DNA of 64,000 bases, taken from the NCBI RefSeq assembly GCF_025215075.1, contig NZ_JAOBTH010000020.1, positions 34,590 to 98,589 on the forward strand, in the 5' to 3' direction. The DNA is from Tenacibaculum haliotis (lineage in GTDB: Bacteria > Bacteroidota > Bacteroidia > Flavobacteriales > Flavobacteriaceae). Both the position numbers and the translations under genes were made by a program. This document shows, piece after piece, positions 28,508-36,198 of this stretch. The notes beneath the pieces were generated by a model. It was not told the DNA's origin and did not search any database. It was given only the letters and a program-made list of their open reading frames with translations. The number at the start of each line of letters is the position of its first letter. Position 1 is the stretch's first letter.

Positions 28508-30622
28508 ATGAAAAAACAAATAATTATTGTAGCGTCTTTAGTATTTGCAATGTCTTGTAATACTGACAAAACAAAAGAAACAAAGCAAGAAAGTAAAAAA
28601 GATATGGCTGTAGAAAATCCGTTATTAATTAAAAGTACCTTAGATTATGGTGCGCCAGATTTTACTAAAATACAAGATGCACATTTTATGCCAGCTATTT
28701 TAAAAGGGATGGAATTGCAAAACGAAGCAATACATAAAATTGTTGCAAATACGGATGCTCCAACTTTTAATAATACCATTTTAGCTTTAGAGGAAAGTAG
28801 TAAAACCTTAGACAATGTAACGGCTGTTTTTTATGCTTTAGCTGGAGCAAATACCAATGATGTTTTAAAAGAAAATGAGAAAGAATTAGCACCTAAGTTT
28901 TCTAAACATAACGATGATATTTTATTAAACACGCAGTTGTTTGCTAAAGTAAAGGTCGTTTATGATAATTTAGAAGAATTAGAACTTGATGTAGAATCGA
29001 AACACTTAGTAAAAGAATATTTCAAAAACTTCTCAAAAGCAGGAGCTGATTTATCAGAAGATAAAAAAGAAAAATTAAAAGAGATCAATTCAGAAATAGC
29101 AAGTTTAGCTAATGATTTTGGTAAAAAGCTATTAGATGCAAGTAAAAAAGGCGGAGTTGTAATTGCTGATAAAGAAAAGCTAAAAGGATTTTCTGAAGAA
29201 AAAATAAAATCGATTGAAAAAGATGGGCAATTCGAAATTCAGTTGATAAATACAACACAACAACCATCATTACAAACGTTAGAAAATAGAGAAGTTCGTA
29301 AAGAATTATTTGAAAAGTCTATCCATAGATCTGATGCTGGTGAATACGACACAAGTGAGTTGGTTAAAAAGATGGTGGCTTTGAGAGCTCAAAAAGCGCA
29401 AATTTTAGGTTTTGATAATTACGCAAGTTGGAGCTTACAAGGAACCATGGCGTTAACACCCGCTAAAGTTTTTGAAATGTTTGAAGGATTAATTCCGGGT
29501 GCTTTAACTAAAGTTGCATCAGAAACAAAAGAAATTCAAGCTGAAATAAATAAAGAAGGTAAAGATTTTAAATTAACTGCCTACGATTGGAATCATTATG
29601 CTGAAAAAGTGCGTAAATCTAAATACAATTTAAATGAAGAGGAAGTAAAACCTTATTTCGAATTAACAAATGTGTTAGAAAAAGGGGTGTTTTTTGCAGC
29701 TACAAAATTATACGGAATCACTTTTAAAAAACGTACTGATATTCCGGTTTATCATCCAGATGTTGTAGTGTATGAGTTATTTGAAGAAGACGGAAGTAAA
29801 TTAGGATTATTTTACGGTGATTTTTTTGCAAGAGATAGTAAACGTGGAGGTGCGTGGATGAGCGCTTTTGTAAAACAATCTAAATTACGTAACCAAAAAC
29901 CAGTAGTTTATAATGTGTGTAATTCGCCAAAACCAGCAGCAGGTGAACCAGCTTTAATTAGTTTTGATGAAGTAGAAACGATGTTTCATGAATTTGGTCA
30001 TGCCTTGCATGGTTTATTTGGTAATCAAACATACGCATCAATTTCGGGAACAAGTACTGCGAGAGATTTTGTTGAGTTTCCGTCGCAATTTAACGAAAAC
30101 TGGTCAACACATCCAGCTGTTTTAAATAATTATGCGGTACATTATAAAACAGGAGAGGTTATTCCTGCCGAATTATTAAAAAAGATAAAAGATGCCGGAA
30201 CTTTTAATCAAGGATATTCAATGATTGAAAACTTAAGCTCATCAAGTTTAGATATGCAATGGCATACAATTTCGGTGGATACTAAAATTGAAGATGTTGC
30301 CAAATTTGAAGCAGCAGCATTAGAAAAAATGAAATTAAAAGTAGCGGAAGTACCACCAAGATATCGTTCAACTTATTTTGCACATATTTTTAGTGGAGGT
30401 TATGCAGCCGGATATTATTCTTATTTATGGACAGAAATGTTAAGTCACGATGCTTACGATTGGTTTAAAAACAACGGATTGTTAACACGTGCAAACGGAG
30501 ATAAATTTAGAAACGAAGTGCTGTCAAAAGGAAACACGATGGATTATGCAAAAATGTATCAAGTATTTGCAGGAAGAGATCCGAAAGCAGCACCAATGTT
30601 AAAAGCAAGAGGTTTACAATAG
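28508..30622 (+). CDS. M3-family metallopeptidase lipoprotein (Dcp/oligopeptidase A type)
   Basis: A 704-residue zinc peptidase. The N terminus MKKQIIIVASLVFAMSC is a lipoprotein signal. The zinc motif is MFHEFGHALHG (His494, Glu495, His498), with the third ligand expected in the block after it (DFVEFPSQFNENW). SGGYAAGYYSYLWTEMLSHD near the C terminus is typical of M3A enzymes. It is likely exported peptidyl-dipeptidase activity that trims peptides for uptake. It is 15 bases after nadC. Confidence 0.93.
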   Translation: MKKQIIIVASLVFAMSCNTDKTKETKQESKKDMAVENPLLIKSTLDYGAPDFTKIQDAHFMPAILKGMELQNEAIHKIVANTDAPTFNNTILALEESSKTLDNVTAVFYALAGANTNDVLKENEKELAPKFSKHNDDILLNTQLFAKVKVVYDNLEELELDVESKHLVKEYFKNFSKAGADLSEDKKEKLKEINSEIASLANDFGKKLLDASKKGGVVIADKEKLKGFSEEKIKSIEKDGQFEIQLINTTQQPSLQTLENREVRKELFEKSIHRSDAGEYDTSELVKKMVALRAQKAQILGFDNYASWSLQGTMALTPAKVFEMFEGLIPGALTKVASETKEIQAEINKEGKDFKLTAYDWNHYAEKVRKSKYNLNEEEVKPYFELTNVLEKGVFFAATKLYGITFKKRTDIPVYHPDVVVYELFEEDGSKLGLFYGDFFARDSKRGGAWMSAFVKQSKLRNQKPVVYNVCNSPKPAAGEPALISFDEVETMFHEFGHALHGLFGNQTYASISGTSTARDFVEFPSQFNENWSTHPAVLNNYAVHYKTGEVIPAELLKKIKDAGTFNQGYSMIENLSSSSLDMQWHTISVDTKIEDVAKFEAAALEKMKLKVAEVPPRYRSTYFAHIFSGGYAAGYYSYLWTEMLSHDAYDWFKNNGLLTRANGDKFRNEVLSKGNTMDYAKMYQVFAGRDPKAAPMLKARGLQ

Positions 30623-30628
30623 TTCGAT

Positions 30629-30680
30629 TGTCATATCGAGTAAATTTTGAGGAACGAATAAATTTGTATCGAGATGTTTT
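30629..30680. repeat. Dispersed repeat TGTCAnnTCGAGT...TGTATCGAGA, copy 2
   Basis: TGTCATATCGAGT at 30629 and TGTATCGAGATG at 30665 match the two landmarks of copy 1 at 15793-15852, with a divergent middle. It fills the gap between the M3 peptidase and the pentapeptide gene. Confidence 0.6.
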
Positions 30681-30713
30681 TAGTATTCATAAACATCATA
30701 AGATTATTTTAAA

Positions 30714-31283
30714 ATGAACGATTACTTCGATAGTGAAACATTTAATAAAATAGATTTTGCACAAGCAAAAATCAAAAAAGGAGAATATGATAATTGTACG
30801 TTCACGGATTGTAATTTCGAGAACGTACATGCATCAAATATCCAGTTTGTGGAGTGTGAGTTTATCGATTGTAATTTTAGTAATGCAATAGTTGCAAACA
30901 CTGCTTTTAAAGAAGCTTCGTTTATTAATTGTAAAATGATAGGTGTAAAATTTAATGAGTGTGATTCGTTTTTATTACAGTTTAGTTTTAAAGAATGTCA
31001 ATTAAATTTCTCGTCATTTTATCAACTTAAAATTCCGAATACAAAATTTATAGATTGTAATTTGCAAGAAGTAGATTTTACAGAAACTAATTTAACAAAT
31101 TCGGATTTTGAAAATTGCGATTTTAAAAAAACGATATTTGATAGAACTATTTTAGAAAAATCAGATTTTAAAACTGCTTTTAATTTTAATATTGATCCTG
31201 AAGAAAATAAATTAAAAGGAGGAAAGTTTAGTAAAGAAAATATTATAGGCTTGTTACAGAAATATAATATTGTAGTTGAGTAA
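30714..31283 (+). CDS. Pentapeptide-repeat protein (Qnr/McbG-like)
   Basis: A 189-residue right-handed beta-helix of pentapeptide repeats. The repeats are seen in runs such as FTDCNFENVHASNIQFVECE and IDCNLQEVDFTETNLTNSDF from about residue 28 to 145, with aromatic/leucine centre residues every five positions. The C-terminal cap LKGGKFSKENIIGLLQKYNI is shared with Qnr/McbG-like gyrase protectors. It could protect DNA gyrase or be a chromosomal relative with another role; resistance cannot be inferred from sequence. It lies alone between repeats. Confidence 0.82.
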   Translation: MNDYFDSETFNKIDFAQAKIKKGEYDNCTFTDCNFENVHASNIQFVECEFIDCNFSNAIVANTAFKEASFINCKMIGVKFNECDSFLLQFSFKECQLNFSSFYQLKIPNTKFIDCNLQEVDFTETNLTNSDFENCDFKKTIFDRTILEKSDFKTAFNFNIDPEENKLKGGKFSKENIIGLLQKYNIVVE

Positions 31284-31373
31284 CTCTTAACATAGTTTAT
31301 TTTATGATAACTTTGTTTGATGTTATTTTGAAACAAGTTGAAAAAGAAGATTATGTATTTAATTTTTAACGTC

Positions 31374-31439
31374 AACCTGAATTTATTTCAGGTTAACATA
31401 TAGATTAATTAAAATGTATCATTCCTGCGAAGGCAGGAA
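31374..31439. repeat. Two adjacent dispersed hairpin repeats
   Basis: AACCTGAA TTTAT TTCAGGTT (31374-31394) has the same shape as the hairpin at 9992-10012. TTCCTGC GAAG GCAGGAA (31422-31439) is a second type, of the 'ATTCCTGCGAAGGCAGGAAT' kind that I recall as frequent in flavobacterial intergenic DNA. They occupy the gap between the pentapeptide gene and the YihY gene. No promoter box is visible beside them. Confidence 0.6.
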
Positions 31440-31517
31440 ACTCATTCTAAAAAAAGATACTTTCAGATAGGGTATCTATTTTAAAAAAAAATGATAGTGA
31501 AAAGGAAATATCAATAA

Positions 31518-32447
31518 ATGACCAAACAAACAGAAAGTAACCTAGAAAAAATACCAGTAGTAAACATTTTGGTAAAACTTGGAAAAAAAATAAAAATTCC
31601 AGGTTTACAAGGTATGTCATTATACGATGTAATTGAAATGTATATTATAGGTATTGTAAAAGGGGCTTTAACAACGCGTGCAGGTGGAATTGCATTTAGT
31701 TTTTTTATGGCAATATTCCCTTTTTTACTGTTTATTTTATCACTGATTCCTTATATTCCTATCGAAGGATTTCAGGATAATCTCTTCTGGTTAATTCAAG
31801 AAATGTTGCCTCCTAAAACTTTTGATGCCGTAGATGTGGTGTTAAAAGATATTATAAATAATCAATATAGCGGATTATTATCTTTCGGATTTTTAGCTTC
31901 AATATTTTTAATGACAAATGGTGTAAATGCTATTTTTGGAGGTTTCGAATATTCGTACCATGTAACAGAGATGAGAAACGTTTTTACAGCATACATTGTT
32001 TCGTTAGGAGTTTCGTTATTAATGTCTCTTTTCTTAATAATAACAGTAGTTGCAATCATTTTTTATCAAATAGCATTGTCAAGAATAGATAATATAGGTT
32101 GGCTAGATACCAGTGATTTAGATTTGTTTTATTGGGGAAAAGGCTTGTTGTTTTTAATAATGATTTTCACGATTGTTTCGTTGCTATTTCGCTTTGGTAC
32201 TAAACAGGGTAAGGAAGTGAAGTTTTTTTCACCAGGAGCTATTTTAACCACAGTATTATCATTATTTACATTTTATATATTCGGTGTTTATGTAACAAAT
32301 TTTGCAACTTATAACCAATTGTATGGTGCAATAGGAACGTTATTAATACTCATGTTATTTGTGTGGTTAAACGCAATTATATTGCTTTTAGGGTTTGAGT
32401 TAAATGCATCTATTTATAGTTTAAAACGTGTAAATAAAACTTTATAA
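31518..32447 (+). CDS. YihY/BrkB-family inner membrane protein
   Basis: A 309-residue membrane protein with six predicted segments. Family marks are the LTTRAGGIAFSFFMAIFPFL block near residue 53, LLSFGFLASIFLMTNGVNAI near 116, and GTLLILMLFVWLNAIILLLG near 275. The function of YihY proteins is still debated (envelope integrity or transport; the old 'ribonuclease BN' label is wrong). It is a single gene; a small hairpin TTTCAC/GTGAAA lies 46 bases downstream at 32493-32508. Confidence 0.9.
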   Translation: MTKQTESNLEKIPVVNILVKLGKKIKIPGLQGMSLYDVIEMYIIGIVKGALTTRAGGIAFSFFMAIFPFLLFILSLIPYIPIEGFQDNLFWLIQEMLPPKTFDAVDVVLKDIINNQYSGLLSFGFLASIFLMTNGVNAIFGGFEYSYHVTEMRNVFTAYIVSLGVSLLMSLFLIITVVAIIFYQIALSRIDNIGWLDTSDLDLFYWGKGLLFLIMIFTIVSLLFRFGTKQGKEVKFFSPGAILTTVLSLFTFYIFGVYVTNFATYNQLYGAIGTLLILMLFVWLNAIILLLGFELNASIYSLKRVNKTL

Positions 32448-32616
32448 TTCGCCTATAAATTCAGATATTTGCCAATTAAATTGGATTAAGTATTTCACTC
32501 TTGTGAAAGACTTACTTTCAAGAAGTAGAATACAGCATACAAACATTTAAAAAATAAGTATTTTAAGTTTTGAGAAAAACCTCATAATTTACAATTCATA
32601 ATTCATAATTATTTAC

Positions 32617-33981
32617 ATGAAACCATCAATCCCAAAAGGAACTAGAGATTTTTCATCAAACGAAGTAGCAAAAAGAAATTATATTTTTAATATAATAAAA
32701 TATTCGTTTGAAAATTTCGGATTTCAACCTATTGAAACACCAAGTTTCGAAAACTCATCAACTTTAATGGGAAAGTATGGGGAAGAAGGAGATCGTTTAA
32801 TTTTTAAGATTTTAAATTCTGGGGATTATTTAAAGAAAGTTGATGATACTTTATTGACTGAAAAAAATAGTCAGAAAATAATATCAAAAATTTCAGAAAA
32901 AGCATTGCGTTACGACTTAACAGTGCCATTTGCACGTTATGTGGTGCAACACCAAAACGATATTACGTTTCCTTTTAAAAGATATCAAATTCAACCTGTT
33001 TGGAGGGCTGATCGCCCGCAGAAAGGACGTTTTAGAGAATTTTATCAATGTGATGCCGATGTAGTAGGAAGTAAATCCTTATTGCAAGAAGTAGAGTTTG
33101 TACAGTTATATGATACTGTTTTTAGTAAGTTAGGCCTAAAGGGTACGACTATCAAAATAAATAACAGAAAAATTTTATCAGGAATCGCTGAGGTAATCGG
33201 AGCTTCGGATAAATTAATCGATTTTACAGTAGCTTTAGATAAATTAGATAAAATTGGTAAAGAAGGTGTTGTAAAAGAAATGCTTGAAAAAGGAATTTCG
33301 GAAGATGCTATTGAAAAAGTAGCTCCACTATTTAATTTTACAGGAAGTAATCAAGCTAAATTAGCTTCTTTACAAAACATGTTGCAAACATCCGAAGAAG
33401 GTTTACAAGGAGTGGCAGATTTACGAACTGTGGTAAGTATGATTGAAGAAATTGGCTTAACATCAGCATCGTTAGAGTTAGATGTAACTTTGGCTCGTGG
33501 ATTAAATTATTATACAGGTGCTATTTACGAAGTAAGTGCTCCCGAAGGTGTAAAAATGGGTTCTATCGGTGGTGGAGGTCGTTATGACGATTTAACGGGA
33601 ATCTTCGGATTAAAAGATGTAAGTGGCGTAGGTATTTCTTTCGGATTAGACAGAATTTACTTAGTGATGGAAGAGCTTGGTTTATTTGGAGAAGTTGAAC
33701 TACCTAAACCAAGAGTATTGTTTTTAAATTTTGATGAAGCTGAGAATTTATCAAAAATAAAAGCCATAAAAAGTTTAAGAGAAAACAATGTGAAATCAGA
33801 ATTATATCCTGATACCGCAACAAGTAATAAACAGGAAAAGAAGCAATGGAAATACGTTAGCAATAGAGGCATACAATTTGTGGTAACGACTATTGAAAAC
33901 AATATGTTTGTTTTAAAAGATATGATAAACGGAGAGCAAACTACTTGTTCTTTAGATGAATTGATAAGTAAAGTACAGTAA
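32617..33981 (+). CDS. hisS: Histidine-tRNA ligase
   Basis: HisRS of 454 residues charges tRNA-His. Class II motifs are clear: PSIPKGTRDFSS at the start, motif 2 as FPFKRYQIQPVWRADRPQKG followed by RFREFYQCDADVVG, the histidine A motif LARGLNYYTGAIYE near residue 293 and motif 3 GVGISFGLDRIYLVMEELG near 340. The C-terminal anticodon-binding domain follows, ending in the SLDELISKVQ tail. The preceding 170-base gap shows only small palindromes and the AT-rich text often seen before genes in this family. Confidence 0.97.
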   Translation: MKPSIPKGTRDFSSNEVAKRNYIFNIIKYSFENFGFQPIETPSFENSSTLMGKYGEEGDRLIFKILNSGDYLKKVDDTLLTEKNSQKIISKISEKALRYDLTVPFARYVVQHQNDITFPFKRYQIQPVWRADRPQKGRFREFYQCDADVVGSKSLLQEVEFVQLYDTVFSKLGLKGTTIKINNRKILSGIAEVIGASDKLIDFTVALDKLDKIGKEGVVKEMLEKGISEDAIEKVAPLFNFTGSNQAKLASLQNMLQTSEEGLQGVADLRTVVSMIEEIGLTSASLELDVTLARGLNYYTGAIYEVSAPEGVKMGSIGGGGRYDDLTGIFGLKDVSGVGISFGLDRIYLVMEELGLFGEVELPKPRVLFLNFDEAENLSKIKAIKSLRENNVKSELYPDTATSNKQEKKQWKYVSNRGIQFVVTTIENNMFVLKDMINGEQTTCSLDELISKVQ

Positions 33982-33997
33982 GTTAACAACTAATTTG

Positions 33998-34005
33998 TAA
34001 ATTTG
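33998..34005 (+). promoter_or_regulatory. Bacteroidota -7 box for folE
   Basis: TAAATTTG followed by CGCCC is an exact TAnnTTTG match just after the hisS stop codon. It implies transcription from about 34009-34012, which makes the TTG at 34017 an unlikely start and favours ATG 34050. Confidence 0.65.
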
Positions 34006-34049
34006 CGCCCTAATAATTGAAAGAAATGTTTGAAGTTAAGAGCAACAAA

Positions 34050-34718
34050 ATGAATGACGAGAGAATAGACGAGATAGGAGAAAACCACATAAGCACATCA
34101 GCAGAATCGCCAATACGCTCAGATGCTTTTGATATCTCGGACCAAGAAAAAATTAAAAGAATTGAAGAAAGTGTTAAAGATATTTTAATCACTTTAGGAA
34201 TGGATTTAACAGACGATAGTATGCAAGGAACACCAAAGCGTGTTGCAAAGTCTTTTGTAAATGAAATCTTTATGGGATTAAACCCTGCAAATATGCCAAA
34301 GGCATCTACGTTTGACAATAATTACAATTATGGTGAAATGTTAGTGGAAAAAAATATCGTAGTATATTCTACTTGTGAGCATCATTTATTACCAATAATT
34401 GGTCGCGCACATGTTGCTTATATTTCTGATGGAAAAGTGATTGGCCTTTCTAAAATGAACCGTATTGTAGAATATTTTTCTAAACGACCGCAAGTACAAG
34501 AGCGTTTAACAATGCAAATAGTGCAAGCAATGCAAGAAGCATTAGGAACACAAGATGTAGCTTGTATTATTGATGCAAAACATTTATGTGTAAATTCAAG
34601 AGGTATAAAAGATATTGAAAGCAGTACTGTTACCGCTGAATTTGGAGGTAAGTTTAAAGAGAAAGATAGAAAACGAGAGTTTTTAGATTACGTAAAAATG
34701 GATACAAAATTTGATTAA
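34050..34718 (+). CDS. folE: GTP cyclohydrolase I
   Basis: FolE makes dihydroneopterin triphosphate for folate and queuosine-type pathways. About 222 residues from ATG 34050 (MNDERIDEIGENHISTSAES), a start that matches related flavobacterial proteins as I remember them; TTG 34017 and ATG 34026 are alternatives. Zinc ligands are in YSTCEHHLLPIIGRAHVAYI and in KHLCVNSRGIKD. GLSKMNRIVEYFSKRPQVQE and ESSTVTAEFGGKF are the other signatures. It has its own promoter and a clear terminator. Confidence 0.95.
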   Translation: MNDERIDEIGENHISTSAESPIRSDAFDISDQEKIKRIEESVKDILITLGMDLTDDSMQGTPKRVAKSFVNEIFMGLNPANMPKASTFDNNYNYGEMLVEKNIVVYSTCEHHLLPIIGRAHVAYISDGKVIGLSKMNRIVEYFSKRPQVQERLTMQIVQAMQEALGTQDVACIIDAKHLCVNSRGIKDIESSTVTAEFGGKFKEKDRKREFLDYVKMDTKFD

Positions 34719-34739
34719 TATCAAATATTTAAATATAAC

Positions 34740-34770
34740 AAAGTCGATTTGCTAAAGGTAAATCGACTTT
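34740..34770 (+). terminator. Intrinsic terminator after folE
   Basis: AAAGTCGATTT 34740-34750 and AAATCGACTTT 34760-34770, an 11-bp stem with a 9-base loop, then a run of T. Confidence 0.9.
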
Positions 34771-35019
34771 TTTTTGCGTTAGTTTTATTTTTTAGTGGTA
34801 TTTCTAACTCATTTAGGAGGTATATTTTAGTAAAGGTTATTACTTAGGATAAAACAATGTGAGCAGATTATATAGAGGATTTTACATTTTAGTAACTTGT
34901 AAGTCAGTAAGTAAGGTGTTCTTTCTGTGTTTGCGTAAAACATAAGGACAAAAAAGAGTAATTAAGAAATGTTTATTAAAATAAAATGTAAATTTATGTT
35001 GTTTCTAATATTTTGGCAT
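34771..35019. other. Gap between folE and the first cold-shock gene
   Basis: About 250 AT-rich bases after the folE terminator. No reading frame, RNA gene or repeat was recognised. A TTG at 34999-35001 may be the -33 element for the csp promoter. Confidence 0.5.
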
Positions 35020-35027
35020 TACATTTG
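35020..35027 (+). promoter_or_regulatory. -7 box for the first cold-shock gene
   Basis: TACATTTG, exact TAnnTTTG, with TTG at 34999-35001 giving an 18-base spacer. The leader to the ATG at 35080 is about 45-50 bases. Confidence 0.7.
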
Positions 35028-35040
35028 CAATTCAATAAAC

Positions 35041-35064
35041 GTTGTTAGCACTTAAGCAAGCAAC
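35041..35064 (+). promoter_or_regulatory. Leader hairpin of cold-shock gene 1
   Basis: GTTGTTAGC ACTTAA GCAAGCAAC folds into a 9-position stem with one mismatch and one G-U pair. The same sequence is found unchanged in the leader of the second cold-shock gene (35461-35484). Cold-shock mRNAs often carry temperature-sensitive leader structures, so this is a candidate RNA thermosensor or stability element. Confidence 0.5.
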
Positions 35065-35079
35065 AAATAATTTTTTATT

Positions 35080-35271
35080 ATGAATAAAGGTACCGTAAAA
35101 TTCTTCAACGAATCAAAAGGATTTGGATTTATCACAGAAGAAGGAAGCAACAAAGAACATTTTGTACATGTTTCAGGATTAATCGACGAAATTCGTGAGA
35201 ATGACGAAGTTGAATTCGAATTACAAGAAGGAAAAAAAGGATTAAACGCTGTTGACGTAAGAGTATTATAA
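35080..35271 (+). CDS. Cold-shock protein (CspA family), tandem copy 1
   Basis: A 63-residue single cold-shock domain that binds single-stranded nucleic acid. RNP1 is KGFGFI (residues 13-18) and the RNP2-like HFVHVS is near residue 28. It differs from copy 2 at four residues only. It is preceded by promoter and leader sequence identical to copy 2 and followed by an almost identical tail and terminator. It probably acts as an RNA chaperone in cold or general growth. Confidence 0.95.
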   Translation: MNKGTVKFFNESKGFGFITEEGSNKEHFVHVSGLIDEIRENDEVEFELQEGKKGLNAVDVRVL

Positions 35272-35300
35272 TATATATTATTACCAGAGTAAACTTTTTA

Positions 35301-35333
35301 AAAAAAGCCTATCAACTATTGATAGGCTTTTTT
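35301..35333 (+). terminator. Terminator after cold-shock gene 1
   Basis: A 15-bp stem with core GCCTATCAA/TTGATAGGC, arms 35301-35315 and 35319-35333, ending in T residues. A diverged version follows copy 2. Confidence 0.92.
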
Positions 35334-35439
35334 GTTTTTACTTGTTAAATAACCTTAGCGAAAGAGTATACATGTGAATAAATTTACAGCTAATTTTAAT
35401 AAAATCAATTATTTATGTTGATTTTATAATTTTTGGCAT

Positions 35440-35447
35440 TACATTTG
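35440..35447 (+). promoter_or_regulatory. -7 box for the second cold-shock gene
   Basis: TACATTTG, exact TAnnTTTG. TTG at 35418-35420 gives a 19-base spacer, one base longer than copy 1. From the TTTTGGCATT before it through the ATG, the sequence is the same as in copy 1. Confidence 0.7.
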
Positions 35448-35460
35448 CAATTCAATAAAC

Positions 35461-35484
35461 GTTGTTAGCACTTAAGCAAGCAAC
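35461..35484 (+). promoter_or_regulatory. Leader hairpin of cold-shock gene 2
   Basis: Identical 24-base hairpin to that at 35041-35064, in the same position relative to the ATG. Confidence 0.5.
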
Positions 35485-35499
35485 AAATAATTTTTTATT

Positions 35500-35691
35500 A
35501 TGAATAAAGGTACCGTAAAATTCTTCAACGAATCAAAAGGATTTGGATTTATCACAGAAGAAGGAAACAACAAAGAACATTTTGTACATGTTTCAGGATT
35601 AATCGATGAAATTCGTGAAAACGATGAGGTTGAGTTTGACTTACAAGATGGAAAAAAAGGATTAAACGCTGTAAACGTAAGAGTATTATAA
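35500..35691 (+). CDS. Cold-shock protein (CspA family), tandem copy 2
   Basis: A 63-residue cold-shock domain protein, a tandem paralogue of the gene at 35080 with a period of exactly 420 bases. Changes are S to N (residue 23), E to D (two sites, 48 and 51 region) and D to N near residue 59, all outside RNP1. The duplicated unit includes promoter, leader hairpin, gene and part of the 3' region, which points to a recent tandem duplication that doubles dosage. Confidence 0.95.
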   Translation: MNKGTVKFFNESKGFGFITEEGNNKEHFVHVSGLIDEIRENDEVEFDLQDGKKGLNAVNVRVL

Positions 35692-35725
35692 TATATATTA
35701 TTACCAGAGTAAACTTTTTAAAGAC

Positions 35726-35751
35726 AAGCCTATCAATAATTTGATAGGCTT
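35726..35751 (+). terminator. Terminator after cold-shock gene 2
   Basis: AAGCCTATCAA 35726-35736 and TTGATAGGCTT 35741-35751 around TAAT, followed by TCTTATTTTTTT. Homologous to, but shorter than, the copy-1 terminator. Confidence 0.88.
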
Positions 35752-35779
35752 TCTTATTTTTTTATATAAAATATTTTAA

Positions 35780-35980
35780 ATGAAAGACGGTAGAAATAGA
35801 AACCATATTCGTGTTGGTTGTGAGGTTGAGGTTATTCAAAAAAATCATCAAAGATCAGGTGAATTAACTTCGGGTATTGTAAGTAGAATATTAACAAATT
35901 CAGCTAATCATCCTCATGGAATTAAGGTGCAATTAGATTCTGGAATTGTAGGAAGAGTAAAAAATATAAAAGAAGATTAG
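35780..35980 (+). CDS. YwbE family protein
   Basis: A 66-residue protein of the YwbE (DUF2196) family. HIRVGCEVEVIQKNHQRSGE and LTSGIVSRILTNSANHPHGI are diagnostic. The fold looks like a small SH3-like or beta-barrel domain; function is unknown. It follows the cold-shock pair but behind a terminator. Its final codons and TAG stop are inside the left arm of a perfect convergent terminator, so protein end and terminator share DNA with the facing gene. Confidence 0.88.
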   Translation: MKDGRNRNHIRVGCEVEVIQKNHQRSGELTSGIVSRILTNSANHPHGIKVQLDSGIVGRVKNIKED

Positions 35981-35997
35981 ATGAACTAATCTTCTTT
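35969..35997. terminator. Convergent terminator shared by two coding ends
   Basis: AAAGAAGATTAG 35969-35980 and CTAATCTTCTTT 35986-35997 form a perfect 12-bp stem around ATGAA. Because the arm is read from both strands, both convergent proteins end in KED followed by TAG. T residues follow on each strand. Confidence 0.85.
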
Positions 35998-36198
35998 GTT
36001 TTCTTTTAATTTTTTTATTCCATCAACTAAAAACCAACCTGCAAACAATACTCTAACTAATAAAAATAGGTATTTGCTTTCGGTTCTAAAGCTTAAAAGT
36101 ACTCTGTAACTTTCTTTATCTTGAAAAAACTGAGAGAAAGTTGCTGTTAGAATAAATAATCCAACGATTATATATAGGTAAGGCAATACTTTTTTCAT
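35986..36198 (-). CDS. Small two-helix membrane protein
   Basis: A 70-residue protein with two hydrophobic segments, VLPYLYIIVGLFILTATFSQ (about residues 4-23) and YLFLLVRVLFAGWFLVDGIK (about 43-62), and a short polar tail. I do not recognise a family. Its start overlaps the stop of the upstream lytic transglycosylase gene by one base, so it is the last gene of a five-gene minus-strand operon and might support envelope functions. Confidence 0.7.
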   Translation of the reverse strand: MKKVLPYLYIIVGLFILTATFSQFFQDKESYRVLLSFRTESKYLFLLVRVLFAGWFLVDGIKKLKENKED

